A DNA stretch of 64,000 nucleotides, taken from Mesorhizobium sp. (GTDB lineage: Bacteria; Pseudomonadota; Alphaproteobacteria; Rhizobiales; Rhizobiaceae). The position numbers were made by a program, and so were the translations under genes. Positions 43,010 through 52,331 of the stretch are shown one piece after another; within the stretch, counting starts at the first letter, position 1; each line of letters opens with the position of its first letter. The stretch covers positions 124,001 to 188,000 of the forward strand of contig SAPZ01000007.1 in the NCBI GenBank assembly GCA_004020875.1. Direction: 5' to 3'. Below the pieces are notes generated by a model. It was given only the letters and a program-made list of their open reading frames with translations, was not told where the DNA came from and made no database searches.

Positions 43010-44634
43010 GGCCGGGCGCCGCCCGGAGGGATCGCAGTCTGGCCCCGAGGCGGCGGGGGCATCATGCCTGCTCGTTCAACAGGCAATATCAGCATGTCGA
43101 AGACCGGAAATCCGGCGACGCGCTGGGTGACGTGCCGGGCTGGGCCGGTCGCGACAAACAGTCCAGCGAGGCTGTCACGATAGCCCTTTTCGTTGGCTGC
43201 CTCGTTGGCGGGATCGAGCGCCGCGATAAGGTACCCCGCGCTGCGGCTGTTCAGCCTATTATCGTCCATGAACTGAAAATGGCGGGGATCGCCCGGCAGC
43301 ACCTCGATCGGAACGGCACGCCCGATCGCGGCGCCAATGCGCGCTGCCTGCATCCAGTTCGACGCCACCACGAAGCTGTCGCCTGCCCTTGCCTGGCTGG
43401 TTTCGGCGCTCTCGGTCAGGACTGACCAGTCGACGATCTGCCAGTTGATGTCGAATTTCGGCGCCCGGTCGAAGAAGGGCCGGGTGAAGGCGCCGGTCCT
43501 GGCTTGGACGGCGAATCCGATCGCCAGCAATGGAACCGTGATGGCCGGGACCGCGAAGGATGTGCTGAGCCAGCCGGCATGGCGCCTCGAGAAATCATGA
43601 CACCATTGGCCGATGAGCGGAAACGCGAAAAGGAACCCGCTCATCGACCAGTGCGGAAGCGAATGCTCGCTGAAAAGCGCAATCGCGTCGAAGAAGACCA
43701 CCGGAGGGGCCGCGATCAGCAGGAAGAAACGATCGGTCGGCGCCGCACCAGGCCGAGCCGCGCGCCATAGGCAAGCCATCGCGACCAGCCAGATCGTTGG
43801 CCAGAGATAAGCTACCTGGCCAAGCATGGTCAGCCCGAAATTTGCCGGATGCAGGAGGTGGCCACCTGTCGCCAGGCCTCGCCCGGACTGGAACGCCAGT
43901 GATACCCAGCCGTGGCGCATGTTCCACAGCAGGACCGGTATAAGGCCAACCGCCGCGATGACCGCCGCAAGCCAGGGCCCTGGCGTGCGAAGTTGGGCGC
44001 GGCCGGACTTCGTCACGGCAAGTATCGTCAAGGCGGAAATCGCGAACAGGCCAGCCTGATATTTCGACATCAGGGCCAGACCGAGCGCCACGCCGGCCGC
44101 GATCCACCGCGGCAGGCCGTGCCGCGTTTCGCCCCCGATAAGCATCGGCGCCACCAGCCAGGCGCTGGCCAGCAAGAAGAAATCGAGCGGTCCGTCAGGA
44201 ACGACGAAGTGCCCGGCCGAAATCAGGAAGAATGGCGCCACGCTATAGCAGGCGACAGCCCAGAACGCGGCCGCGGCGCCATATGCCAGTCGGGTGAGCT
44301 CAAAGAGCAGAAGTGCCGAAAGCGAGCCGAGCAGTACATAAGGGAGCCTGACAGCGAAACGGCATTCGCAACCCGTGAGATCCGCCATCAACCTGGCAAG
44401 GGCGAAGCCGAGCGGAGGATGATCGAAGTAGGACAGCGAATGGCTGCGCGACACCACCACCGCGTAGGCCTCGTCTATCGAAAGGGGAATGACTGCGGCC
44501 AGTCCCAGTCGCAGCGCCAGGAACGCCGCGATCACCAGCAGCGCCTGACGGGCAGGTGATGTCCAGGAATAGTCCGACGGCTTCGCGGGCGGGTTCCCGG
44601 CGACGCTGCTTACCCACGATTGAACGGCTTGCAT
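43006..44634 (-). CDS. GT39-type (ArnT-like) membrane glycosyltransferase
   Basis: The 542-aa protein has about 10-12 membrane segments. The N-terminal periplasmic loop motif is IDEAYAVVVSRSHSLSYFDH, carrying the acidic D-E pair and DHPP typical of GT-C enzymes such as ArnT and PMT. These use polyprenyl-phosphate sugars as donors on the periplasmic side. It forms a two-gene operon with the GT2-GtrA gene. A role in lipid A, glycan or protein modification is plausible but not shown by the sequence. Confidence 0.88.
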   Translation of the reverse strand: MQAVQSWVSSVAGNPPAKPSDYSWTSPARQALLVIAAFLALRLGLAAVIPLSIDEAYAVVVSRSHSLSYFDHPPLGFALARLMADLTGCECRFAVRLPYVLLGSLSALLLFELTRLAYGAAAAFWAVACYSVAPFFLISAGHFVVPDGPLDFFLLASAWLVAPMLIGGETRHGLPRWIAAGVALGLALMSKYQAGLFAISALTILAVTKSGRAQLRTPGPWLAAVIAAVGLIPVLLWNMRHGWVSLAFQSGRGLATGGHLLHPANFGLTMLGQVAYLWPTIWLVAMACLWRAARPGAAPTDRFFLLIAAPPVVFFDAIALFSEHSLPHWSMSGFLFAFPLIGQWCHDFSRRHAGWLSTSFAVPAITVPLLAIGFAVQARTGAFTRPFFDRAPKFDINWQIVDWSVLTESAETSQARAGDSFVVASNWMQAARIGAAIGRAVPIEVLPGDPRHFQFMDDNRLNSRSAGYLIAALDPANEAANEKGYRDSLAGLFVATGPARHVTQRVAGFPVFDMLILPVERAGMMPPPPRGQTAIPPGGARP

Positions 44635-44928
44635 CGGACGCTACCGGACCACAGGCACGCTCGCGGTCGATGACGGAGCGGCACTCGAACATGCAGGTGC
44701 ATATGTCCGGGCACATGTGACCGGGCGGAGGCGGGCGCCGGAACGCAACATTTGTGAACGTCTCCTTCAGAGCGCGACAGGCTTGCGGCACGGGTGGAAC
44801 ATTAGCCGCGGCTGTTCGAAGGAGACTTTGCCTCGTCATTCATACTGGCTGTTTGCCGGGGTCTTACAAATCGGTAACCTCGGGTTTCTCCTCACCGGAC
44901 ATGGCAGCCGATCGCTCCCGAGGACTGG
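44635..44928. other. Intergenic region between GT39 and AraC genes
   Basis: 294 bp with the presumed promoter of the glycosyltransferase operon. The plus-strand ORF across it has no ribosome site and is antisense to the AraC gene. No other signal found. Confidence 0.4.
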
Positions 44929-45795
44929 CTATTTGCTGCCCGCCCGGCGGAAGTCCGACGGCGACATGCCGGCGAGCTTGCGAAAGGATTTGTTGAAAGC
45001 GCTGAGCGAGCCGAAGCCCGAATCCATGGCGACCCTCAGCACATTGGCGTCCTCGTGCATCAACAACGCCTGCGCGTAGCTCAGGCGCAGCAGGTTGACA
45101 TATTCGTTGAGCGTCATGCCGGTCGACTTCTTGAACAGGCTCATGGCGTATTTGGGATGGATGTCGGCGGCGGAAGCGATGTTCACGCAGTCGATATCGT
45201 AGAGAAAATTTTCGGCGATGAAATCGCACATGCGTCCGACATTGCGCGAGGACTGCTGGTCGAAGGGGCTGCCCGCCCCATGTCCGGCGGCGGTTACCGG
45301 AACCAGCCGGTAGGGCTCGAAACGCACCCGTTCGAGCCGAAGCAGCAGCTCGTTGACGGCATGTTCGGCCCTCGCCGCATCGCCCGAGCGCGCATAGTCG
45401 TTCCAGCGCTTGAAATTGTCGTTGTCGGATTGATCGGTGGCATTCGTCACCAGCGTCGCGCCGGTCATCAGCCGGTGCCTGACATCGGCCGGCAGATGCA
45501 GCCTGAAGAAATGCACCAGCGGCAGATGCGCGCCGGCATAGATGGCGTCGTCGGTCAGATCGTCCATCTGGTGCGGCAGCCCGCCCCAGAACAGGCACAT
45601 CTCGCCGGCCGACAGCGAAATCTCGTGCTCGGCCATGCGGTAATGTACCGAGCCCTGGACGACGAAGTTCACTTCCACCTGCGCGTGCCAATGCGGCTTC
45701 AGCATAACCAGCGGGTGGTTGTGGAACATCTGCAGCATGAGAGGCAGGCCTTCGACGCTGCTCGCGCCAGGCTGGTAGAACGGACGCTCTGGCAT
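44929..45795 (-). CDS. AraC family transcriptional regulator with cupin domain
   Basis: The ATG at 45795, 5 nt after GGCGGAAAG, gives 288 aa. The N-terminal part is a cupin-like sugar-sensing domain (HPLVMLKPHWHAQVEVNFVV, LSAGEMCLFWGGLPHQM); the C-terminal part is the double HTH (VNIASAADIHPKYAMSLFKK, FGSLSAFNKSFRKLAGMSPS). It is divergent from the CUT1 sugar operon at 45902, 106 bp apart, and very likely activates it. An upstream extension to 45852 lacks support. Confidence 0.93.
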   Translation of the reverse strand: MPERPFYQPGASSVEGLPLMLQMFHNHPLVMLKPHWHAQVEVNFVVQGSVHYRMAEHEISLSAGEMCLFWGGLPHQMDDLTDDAIYAGAHLPLVHFFRLHLPADVRHRLMTGATLVTNATDQSDNDNFKRWNDYARSGDAARAEHAVNELLLRLERVRFEPYRLVPVTAAGHGAGSPFDQQSSRNVGRMCDFIAENFLYDIDCVNIASAADIHPKYAMSLFKKSTGMTLNEYVNLLRLSYAQALLMHEDANVLRVAMDSGFGSLSAFNKSFRKLAGMSPSDFRRAGSK

Positions 45796-45901
45796 CTTAC
45801 TTTCCGCCAACTTCTTATTCCCTCTGACGAGGACAAGCCTTCCGCGCCGCATAATCTAGCCAGGCTCACGGTGAGAGAGCAAATGAAATGGGAGGATTTC
45901 A

Positions 45902-47170
45902 ATGCGCATCACACTGACCTGCGCCGCGCTCGCGCTTGCCCTTGGTTCCGGCCCCGCTTTGGCGCAATCCGGCGAACTCACGATCTGGAGCTGGAACATC
46001 GCCGCCTCGTCGCTGAAGTCGACGGTCGAGGGCTTCAACAAGAAGTACCCCGACATCAAGGTCACGGTCCAAGACCTCGGCAACCAGCCGACCTACGACA
46101 AATCGATCGCCGGCTGCGCCGCCGGCGGCGTCGGCCTGCCCGACATCGTCTCGATCGAGAACGGCGAGGCGGAAAACTACTGGAGCCAGTTCCCGGACTG
46201 CTTCGTCGACCTGCACACGCTGGGCTACACCGCGGAGGACCAGAAGAAGTTCCCCGATTTCAAGCGCACCGAGCTTGAGGTCGGCGACAAGGCCTATGCG
46301 ATGCCCTGGGATTCCGGCCCGGTCGCTGTCTTCTATCGCCGCGACTTCTACGAGAAGGCCGGCGTCGATCCGGCTTCGATCAAGACCTGGGACGATTTCA
46401 TCGCCGCCGGCAAGAAGATCCAGGCCGCCAATCCCGGCGTCTCGATGACCAACGCCGACTTCAACGGCGACACCGAATTTTTCCGCATGATCTCCAACGA
46501 GCAGGGCTGCGCCTATTTCGCCGAGGACGGCCTGTCGATCACCGTGGCCGAGCCGAAATGCGTCGACGCCATGACGAAGGTCAAGGAGATGAAGGACGCC
46601 GGTATCGTCTCTTCGGCCGACTGGTCGACCAAGATCACCAACAACACCGCCGGCACCGTCGCCAGCCAGGTCTATGGCGGCTGGTATGAAGGCACGATCC
46701 GCACCGAATCGCCGAAGGAAAGCGGCAAATGGGGCGTCTATCTGATGCCGAGCCTGACCGCCGACGGCCCGCGCGCCGCCAATCTCGGCGGCTCCTCCTT
46801 GGCCATCACTTCGGCCTCGAAGAACAAGGAAGCGGCCTACGCCTACCTGAAATACACGCTGGAGACGAAAGAGGGCCAGATCACCATGCTGAAGGATTTC
46901 GGCCTGGTGCCGTCGCTGGTCTCGGCGCTCGACGATCCATATGTCGCGCAGGGCCAGCCCTATTGGGGCGGCCAGGCGGTGTGGAAGGATATCCTCGCCA
47001 CGCTGCCCAAGGTGGTGCCGAGCCGCGGCACTCAATTCCAGAGCGATGCCGAGATCATCGTCCGCGCCGTGCAGACCAAATATCTGGCCAACGGCTATCC
47101 TGACGCCAAAGCCGCGCTCAACGACGCCGCCAAGCAGATCGCCGCCGCCACGGGCCTGCCGGTGAAGTAG
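45902..47170 (+). CDS. Sugar ABC transporter substrate-binding protein (CUT1)
   Basis: The 422-aa protein has a Sec signal peptide (ITLTCAALALALGSGPALA, cleavage near residue 22) and the extracellular solute-binding family 1 fold: LTIWSWNIAASSLKSTVEGF, AMPWDSGPVAVFYRRDFYEK and the late NLGGSSLAITSASKNKEAAY. GGGAGGATTTC is its ribosome site. It is the first gene of a CUT1 operon, with two permeases, an ATPase and a fused oxidoreductase. The sugar is unknown; members near such genes often bind oligosaccharides or polyols. Confidence 0.93.
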   Translation: MRITLTCAALALALGSGPALAQSGELTIWSWNIAASSLKSTVEGFNKKYPDIKVTVQDLGNQPTYDKSIAGCAAGGVGLPDIVSIENGEAENYWSQFPDCFVDLHTLGYTAEDQKKFPDFKRTELEVGDKAYAMPWDSGPVAVFYRRDFYEKAGVDPASIKTWDDFIAAGKKIQAANPGVSMTNADFNGDTEFFRMISNEQGCAYFAEDGLSITVAEPKCVDAMTKVKEMKDAGIVSSADWSTKITNNTAGTVASQVYGGWYEGTIRTESPKESGKWGVYLMPSLTADGPRAANLGGSSLAITSASKNKEAAYAYLKYTLETKEGQITMLKDFGLVPSLVSALDDPYVAQGQPYWGGQAVWKDILATLPKVVPSRGTQFQSDAEIIVRAVQTKYLANGYPDAKAALNDAAKQIAAATGLPVK

Positions 47171-47176
47171 CGCCGC

Positions 47177-47207
47177 TTTCCCTTCTCCCCTTGTGGGAGA
47201 AGGGAAA
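47177..47207 (+). promoter_or_regulatory. Perfect intercistronic hairpin after the binding-protein gene
   Basis: TTTCCCTTCTCCC and GGGAGAAGGGAAA form a perfect 13-bp stem with a 5-nt loop, located 7 bp after the binding-protein stop and 24 bp before the permease start. This is the usual position of mRNA-stabilising or partial-termination hairpins that raise the level of binding protein over membrane subunits. Confidence 0.8.
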
Positions 47208-47230
47208 GATAGAGGAAAGGAGGAAGCCGA

Positions 47231-48091
47231 ATGCGCACGCAGAACGCCACCGCGTACCGCTTCCTCACGCCCTACCTTTTGATCTTCGCCATCTTCTGGA
47301 TCTGGCCGATCATCTCCTCGTTCCTGATCTCCTTCCAGGCGACGCGCACCGTGCCTTGGCGTTTCGCGCCGGCCTTCAACTGGGGCCGCCTGATCGGCGA
47401 CCCTGCCTTCTACAACGCGTTGAAGAACACGCTCTTGATCCTGGTCATCCAGGTGCCGGTGATGATCTCGCTGGCGATCGTCATGGCGGTGCTTCTGAAC
47501 TCGCCGCTCTTGAAGGCGCGCGGCCTCTACCGCTTCGCCTTCTTCGCTCCGGTCGTGGTCGGCGAGGTCGCCTATTCGGCCGTGTTCCGGCTGATGTTCA
47601 GCCTCGATTTCGGCATCGTCAACAAGCTCCTGGAGAGCGTCGGCCTCGCCAAGATCGACTGGTTCTCCAACGTCACGCCAGCCATGGCGCTGATCATGAT
47701 CGCGGTCACCTGGCGCTGGGCCGGCTACAACGCCATCATCATCCTTGCCGGCCTGCAATCGATCCCCGAGGACGTCTACGAAGCGGCGACGCTCGACCGC
47801 GTCAGCAAGCTGAAGCAGTTCTTCCATATCACCTTGCCGCTGTTGAAGCCGGTCATCGTCTTTTGCGCCGTGCTGTCGATCATCGGCACCATGCAGCTTT
47901 TCACCGAGCCGTTCCTGATCACCGAGCGCGGCGGCCCCGGCGGCGGCACGGAGACGCTTGGGCTGCTGCTCTATCGCCAGGGTTTCCGGTCGCTCAATTT
48001 CGGCTACGCATCGGCCGTCGCCTACACCATGGCGGGCCTCGCCATCGCCATCACGCTGGTGCAGCTCTGGCTGACAAGAGAGCCGAAATGA
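47231..48091 (+). CDS. Sugar ABC transporter permease 1 (CUT1)
   Basis: The 286-aa protein has six membrane segments and the EAA loop LQSIPEDVYEAATLDRVSKL followed by KQFFHITLPLLKP, typical of MalF-like CUT1 permeases. AGGAAAGGAGG lies upstream of the ATG. It pairs with the next gene to form the heterodimeric channel. Confidence 0.94.
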   Translation: MRTQNATAYRFLTPYLLIFAIFWIWPIISSFLISFQATRTVPWRFAPAFNWGRLIGDPAFYNALKNTLLILVIQVPVMISLAIVMAVLLNSPLLKARGLYRFAFFAPVVVGEVAYSAVFRLMFSLDFGIVNKLLESVGLAKIDWFSNVTPAMALIMIAVTWRWAGYNAIIILAGLQSIPEDVYEAATLDRVSKLKQFFHITLPLLKPVIVFCAVLSIIGTMQLFTEPFLITERGGPGGGTETLGLLLYRQGFRSLNFGYASAVAYTMAGLAIAITLVQLWLTREPK

Positions 48092-48104
48092 CGGGGGAGC
48101 CGAA

Positions 48105-48941
48105 ATGACCTCGCGCTTGCAAAGACGGCTCGGCCGCAGCATCGCGCTGCATCTCTTCCTGACGCCGCTGGCGCTGGTCTGGCTGTTTCCGCTGTGGATG
48201 ATGGTGGTGTTTTCCACCATGCCGGACAACGGCATCTTCAGCCCCGGCATCGAGCTACTGCCGCACGACAATTTCCTCGACAATGTCGCCAACCTGCAGC
48301 GCGACACCAATTTCATTGGCGCCATCGGCATCTCGGTCTCGGTCGCGGTGACCTATACGATCCTTTCGGTGCTGCTCACCTCGATGGCCGGCTGGGCGCT
48401 GGCGCGCTATGAATTCCACGGCAAGGGCGCGGTCGTCGCGATCATCTTCGGCACCATCACGCTTCCCTATGCGGTGGTGCTCATCCCGCAATTCATCATG
48501 GTTGCGCGCGATTTTCAGCTCGCCAACACCTGGATCGCGCTGATCGTGCCGCCGCTGTTCAATTCGCTCGGCGTGCTGTTCATGCGTCAAGCCTTCTCGA
48601 TGATGCCGGCAGAGCTGTTCGACGCGGCGCGCGTCGAAGGCGTGAAGGAATGGCGCATCTTCCTGTTCGTGGCGCTGCCGCTGGCCCGGCCGATGCTGGC
48701 GGCCCTGGCGATCATCCTCTTCCTCGCCTCGTGGAACAACTATCTCTGGCCGCTTTTGATCAACAGCCAGCCCGGCGCGATGACGGCGCCGGTGGCGCTC
48801 GGCACTTTGATCGGCCTCACCAAGGTTTCCTGGGGCGGCATCATGGCCGGCGCCGTGATGCTGACCGTGCCGATGCTCATCGTATTCGTGCTGTTGCAGC
48901 GCCATTTCATCGCCGGCATCGCCGCCGGCGCGGTCAAGTAG
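48105..48941 (+). CDS. Sugar ABC transporter permease 2 (CUT1)
   Basis: The 278-aa protein has six membrane segments and a MalG-like EAA loop: [20 protein letters not shown], then [12 protein letters not shown]. It begins 13 bp after the previous stop, with a GGGGGAG ribosome site. It is the second half of the channel, with the MalF-like subunit. Confidence 0.94.
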   Translation: MTSRLQRRLGRSIALHLFLTPLALVWLFPLWMMVVFSTMPDNGIFSPGIELLPHDNFLDNVANLQRDTNFIGAIGISVSVAVTYTILSVLLTSMAGWALARYEFHGKGAVVAIIFGTITLPYAVVLIPQFIMVARDFQLANTWIALIVPPLFNSLGVLFMRQAFSMMPAELFDAARVEGVKEWRIFLFVALPLARPMLAALAIILFLASWNNYLWPLLINSQPGAMTAPVALGTLIGLTKVSWGGIMAGAVMLTVPMLIVFVLLQRHFIAGIAAGAVK

Positions 48942-48952
48942 AAAGGGGCGCG

Positions 48953-50038
48953 ATGGCCGCCGTCACTCTCACCAATGTGGTCAAGCGCTTCGGTGTGTTC
49001 GAGATCGTCCACGGTGCCAATATCGACATCGCCGACGGCGAGTTCGTCGTCTTCGTCGGCCCGTCCGGCTGCGGCAAATCCACGCTGCTCCGGATGATCG
49101 CCGGGCTGGAGGACATCAGCGGCGGTAAGATCGCCATCGGCGGCAAGGTGATGAACGATGTCGAGGCGGCCGACCGCGGCATCGCCATGGTGTTCCAGTC
49201 CTATGCGCTCTACCCGCATATGACGGTGGAGCAGAACCTCTCCTTCGGTCTCCGGATGAATGGCAATCCGAAGGCCGATACCGAGCGCCGGGTGAAGCGC
49301 GCCGCCGAGATCCTGTGCATCGACGAATTGATGCAGCGCAGGCCGAAACAATTGTCCGGCGGCCAGCGCCAGCGCGTCGCTATCGGCCGCGCCATCGTGC
49401 GCGAACCGCAGGTCTTTCTCTTCGACGAGCCGCTGTCCAATCTCGACGCCGAGCTCAGGGTCCAGATGCGGGTCGAGATCTCGCGCCTGCACAAGGAGTT
49501 GGGCGTCACCATGATCTATGTGACGCACGACCAGACCGAGGCGATGACGCTGGCAGACCGGATCGTGGTGCTGAAGGCCGGCAATGTCGAGCAGATCGGC
49601 GCGCCGCTCGACCTCTATGACGACCCGGCCAATCGTTTCGTAGCCGGCTTCATCGGCTCGCCCAAGATGAATTTCATCGGGGCCAAGGTCGTCGAGACGT
49701 CGAACAGCGCCATAATCATCGAACTCGTCAACCATGGCGGCGCCAGATTGCGCAAACCGCTCCGCGACGCCTTTCCCGCCATCGGCGCCGAAATCGTGCT
49801 CGGCGTCAGGCCGGAGCATTTCTTCGAGGCCGGCGAGGGCGATTGCGACATCCCGATCAAAGCCGATGTCACCGAGCATCTGGGCTCCGTGAGCTACGTC
49901 TATGCCAACGCCGGGCCTGAGGAGCTAATCGTCGAGCGCGAGGCCTCGCGCCAGCGCGCCGGCAGCGATCATTTCACGGTTTCGATCAAGGCCGAGCGTT
50001 CGCTGCTCTTCGACAAATCAGGTGCGAGGATTCGCTGA
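48953..50038 (+). CDS. Sugar ABC transporter ATP-binding protein (MalK/UgpC type)
   Basis: From the ATG at 48953, after GAAAGGGGCG, the protein is 361 aa. It has Walker [14 protein letters not shown] near residue 35, signature [17 protein letters not shown], Walker [16 protein letters not shown] and the H-loop [15 protein letters not shown]. The C-terminal regulatory beta domain ([28 protein letters not shown]) is that of MalK/UgpC-like ATPases of CUT1 importers. It starts 11 bp after the second permease. Confidence 0.96.
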   Translation: MAAVTLTNVVKRFGVFEIVHGANIDIADGEFVVFVGPSGCGKSTLLRMIAGLEDISGGKIAIGGKVMNDVEAADRGIAMVFQSYALYPHMTVEQNLSFGLRMNGNPKADTERRVKRAAEILCIDELMQRRPKQLSGGQRQRVAIGRAIVREPQVFLFDEPLSNLDAELRVQMRVEISRLHKELGVTMIYVTHDQTEAMTLADRIVVLKAGNVEQIGAPLDLYDDPANRFVAGFIGSPKMNFIGAKVVETSNSAIIIELVNHGGARLRKPLRDAFPAIGAEIVLGVRPEHFFEAGEGDCDIPIKADVTEHLGSVSYVYANAGPEELIVEREASRQRAGSDHFTVSIKAERSLLFDKSGARIR

Positions 50039-50092
50039 CTTTCTTTTCCGCCCGATTCCCAAGCCGTGGCGGCGACCCATGGAGAATTCGAC

Positions 50093-52120
50093 ATGACATC
50101 TGCAAACATCCGCTGGGGCATCCTCGGGCCCGGCAGCATCGCCAAGTCGTTTGCCGGCGGCGTGGCGCAGTCGCGCACCGGCACGCTTGAGGCGCTCGGC
50201 GCCCGCAACCCCGCCAAGCCGCACCTGGCAGAGACTTTTCCGGGCGCCCGCATCCTCGACGGCTATGACGCGCTGCTTGCCGACAGGGACGTCGATGCCG
50301 TCTACATTTCGATCCCGCATCCCGGCCACGCCGAGTGGGCGATCAAGGCTGCCGAGGCCGGCAAGCATGTCTTATGCGAGAAGCCGCTGGCGCTCACCGC
50401 CTTCGAGGCGGACGCCATGATGCATGCGGCCCGCAAGGCCGGTACGTTCCTCGGCGAAGCCTTCATGTATCGGCTGCATCCGCAGACCCGGCAGCTGGTC
50501 GAGCTGATCAAATCCGGCGCGATCGGCGAGGTCCGCATGATCAAGTCCAGCTTCGGCTTCGCCATGCCGGGCTTCATGCCCGAGCACCGGCTCTACGCCA
50601 ACGACCTCGCCGGCGGCGGCATCCTCGATGTCGGCGGCTATCCCGTGTCGATGGCGCGGCTGATCGCGGGCGCCGCGACCGGCCTGGCTTTTGCCGAGCC
50701 CGACAAGGTCGTGGGAGCGGCCCATCTCGGCCAGTCCGGCGTCGACGAATGGGCTTCCGCCTTGCTGCATTTCCCCGGCGGCATCGTCGCCGAGATCTCC
50801 TGCAGCATTTCGCTCGACCAGGACAATGTGCTGCGCATTTTCGGCAGCAATGGCCGGATCGAGGTACCCGATTTCTGGTTCGCCGGTGGCAACCGCGATG
50901 TCGGACCGGGCCGGATCGAGGTGATCCGGTCCGGGGCGGCTCGCGAGTTGATCAACCTTAACGAGACGCGTCACCTCTATTCGTTCGAGATCGATGCCGC
51001 GGGGGAAGCAATCCAGGCAGGCAGGCAGGAATTCGCATGGCCGGGCATGTCCTGGGCCGACAGCCTCGGCACGTTGCGCGTCCTCGACAAGTGGCGCGCC
51101 GCCGTCGGGCTCGAATACGAGATCGAAAAGCCGGCTAAGCGGATCAACACACTCTCCGGCCGGCAGCTGTGTGCCGATGGCAAGACCATTGCCAAGCGCG
51201 CCATTCCCGGCCTGCCGAAACTGGTTTCGCTTCTGGCGCTCGGCTTCGAAGATTTCCGAACCTTCTCCTCCGGCTCGATCCTGCTCGACGCCTATTTCGA
51301 GGCCGGCGGCAATCTGTTCGACACCGGCTATGTCTATGGCGGCGGCTACACCGAGACGCTGCTCGGGCAATGGCTCACAAATCGCGGCGTGCGCGAGCAA
51401 TCGGTCATCATCGCCAAGGGCGCGCATTCGCCGCTTTGCTATCCCGATGTCATCGCTAAACAGCTGGCGCAGTCGCTCGACCGGCTGCAGACCGACCATG
51501 TCGACATCTATTTCATGCACCGCGACAATCCGGACGTGCCGGTCGGCGAATTTGTCGACGCGATGGACGCGGAGGCCAAGGCCGGCCGCATCCGCGGCCT
51601 GTTCGGCGGCTCCAACTGGACGATGGAGCGCATGGATGAAGCGATCGCCTATGCCGAAAAGAACAGCAGGCAGAAGCCCGGCGCGCTCTCCAACAATTTC
51701 TCGCTGGCCGAGATGCTGGAGCCGATCTGGGCCGGCTGCGTCACCTCCTCCACCGATGCCTGGAAAGCCTGGCTGACCGCGCGGCAGATGCCGAACTTCG
51801 CCTGGTCGAGCCAGGGCCGCGGCTTCTTCACCGACCGCGCCGGCCGCGACCGGACCGACAATGAGGAGCTGGTGCGGGTCTGGTATTCGGAAAGGAATTT
51901 CGGCCGGCGCGACCGCGCCATCGAACTGGCGCGCAAGCTCGGCAGGAGCCCGATCCATGTCGCGCTGGCCTACGTGCTGGCGCAGCCCTTCCCGTCGGTG
52001 CCGCTGATTGGCCCGCGCACGCTGGACGAGCTGGAGGACAGCCTCAAGGCGCTGGATATCAAGCTGACGCCGGAGGATGTGGCGTGGCTGAACGAGGGGG
52101 CAGACACGAGGAGGGCTTAG
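50093..52120 (+). CDS. Fused Gfo/Idh/MocA oxidoreductase-aldo/keto reductase
   Basis: A single uninterrupted frame from the ATG at 50093 gives 675 aa. Residues about 1-345 are a Gfo/Idh/MocA dehydrogenase: nucleotide-binding RWGILGPGSIAKSFAGGV and the catalytic CEKPLALTAFEAD. Residues about 355-675 are a complete aldo/keto reductase: tetrad regions FDTGYVYGGGYTETLLG, VIIAKGAH and DIYFMHRDN. It ends a sugar ABC operon, 54 bp after the ATPase. A likely job is two-step redox conversion of the imported sugar, but this is inference. Confidence 0.9.
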   Translation: MTSANIRWGILGPGSIAKSFAGGVAQSRTGTLEALGARNPAKPHLAETFPGARILDGYDALLADRDVDAVYISIPHPGHAEWAIKAAEAGKHVLCEKPLALTAFEADAMMHAARKAGTFLGEAFMYRLHPQTRQLVELIKSGAIGEVRMIKSSFGFAMPGFMPEHRLYANDLAGGGILDVGGYPVSMARLIAGAATGLAFAEPDKVVGAAHLGQSGVDEWASALLHFPGGIVAEISCSISLDQDNVLRIFGSNGRIEVPDFWFAGGNRDVGPGRIEVIRSGAARELINLNETRHLYSFEIDAAGEAIQAGRQEFAWPGMSWADSLGTLRVLDKWRAAVGLEYEIEKPAKRINTLSGRQLCADGKTIAKRAIPGLPKLVSLLALGFEDFRTFSSGSILLDAYFEAGGNLFDTGYVYGGGYTETLLGQWLTNRGVREQSVIIAKGAHSPLCYPDVIAKQLAQSLDRLQTDHVDIYFMHRDNPDVPVGEFVDAMDAEAKAGRIRGLFGGSNWTMERMDEAIAYAEKNSRQKPGALSNNFSLAEMLEPIWAGCVTSSTDAWKAWLTARQMPNFAWSSQGRGFFTDRAGRDRTDNEELVRVWYSERNFGRRDRAIELARKLGRSPIHVALAYVLAQPFPSVPLIGPRTLDELEDSLKALDIKLTPEDVAWLNEGADTRRA

Positions 52121-52155
52121 GGCTACGCTGAAGATTGGCGAAACCCGCCGTGACG

Positions 52156-52328
52156 GCCAATCTCCCCCCTTGCGGGGGAGATGCCTGGCAAGGCAGAGGG
52201 GGGTGCTGTCCCGCCAACCTCTCCAACCAGCTACCAGCTGAGGCAGTGTGACGACCTGGCCAAGGTAGCGTTCCGTCACACCCCCCTCTGGCCTGCCGGC
52301 CATCTCCCCCGCAAGGGGGGAGATCGGC
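52156..52328. repeat. Long palindromic repeat, CTCCCCC...GGGGGAG family
   Basis: GCCAATCTCCCCCCTTGCGG and CCGCAAGGGGGGAGATCGGC are inverted ends. A second pair, GAGGGGGGTG and CACCCCCCTC, lies inside. It fills the gap between the fusion gene and the convergent Lrp gene, and its outer hairpins probably terminate both. It is related to the copy at 54008-54315 and the minimal copy at 12557-12579. Confidence 0.8.
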
Positions 52329-52331
52329 TAA

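Noticed and set aside
45899..48331. Minus-strand 810-aa ORF across the CUT1 operon
   Set aside because: It spans three genes and their gaps on the other strand, with low-complexity D/R/G/H composition. No domain is recognisable.
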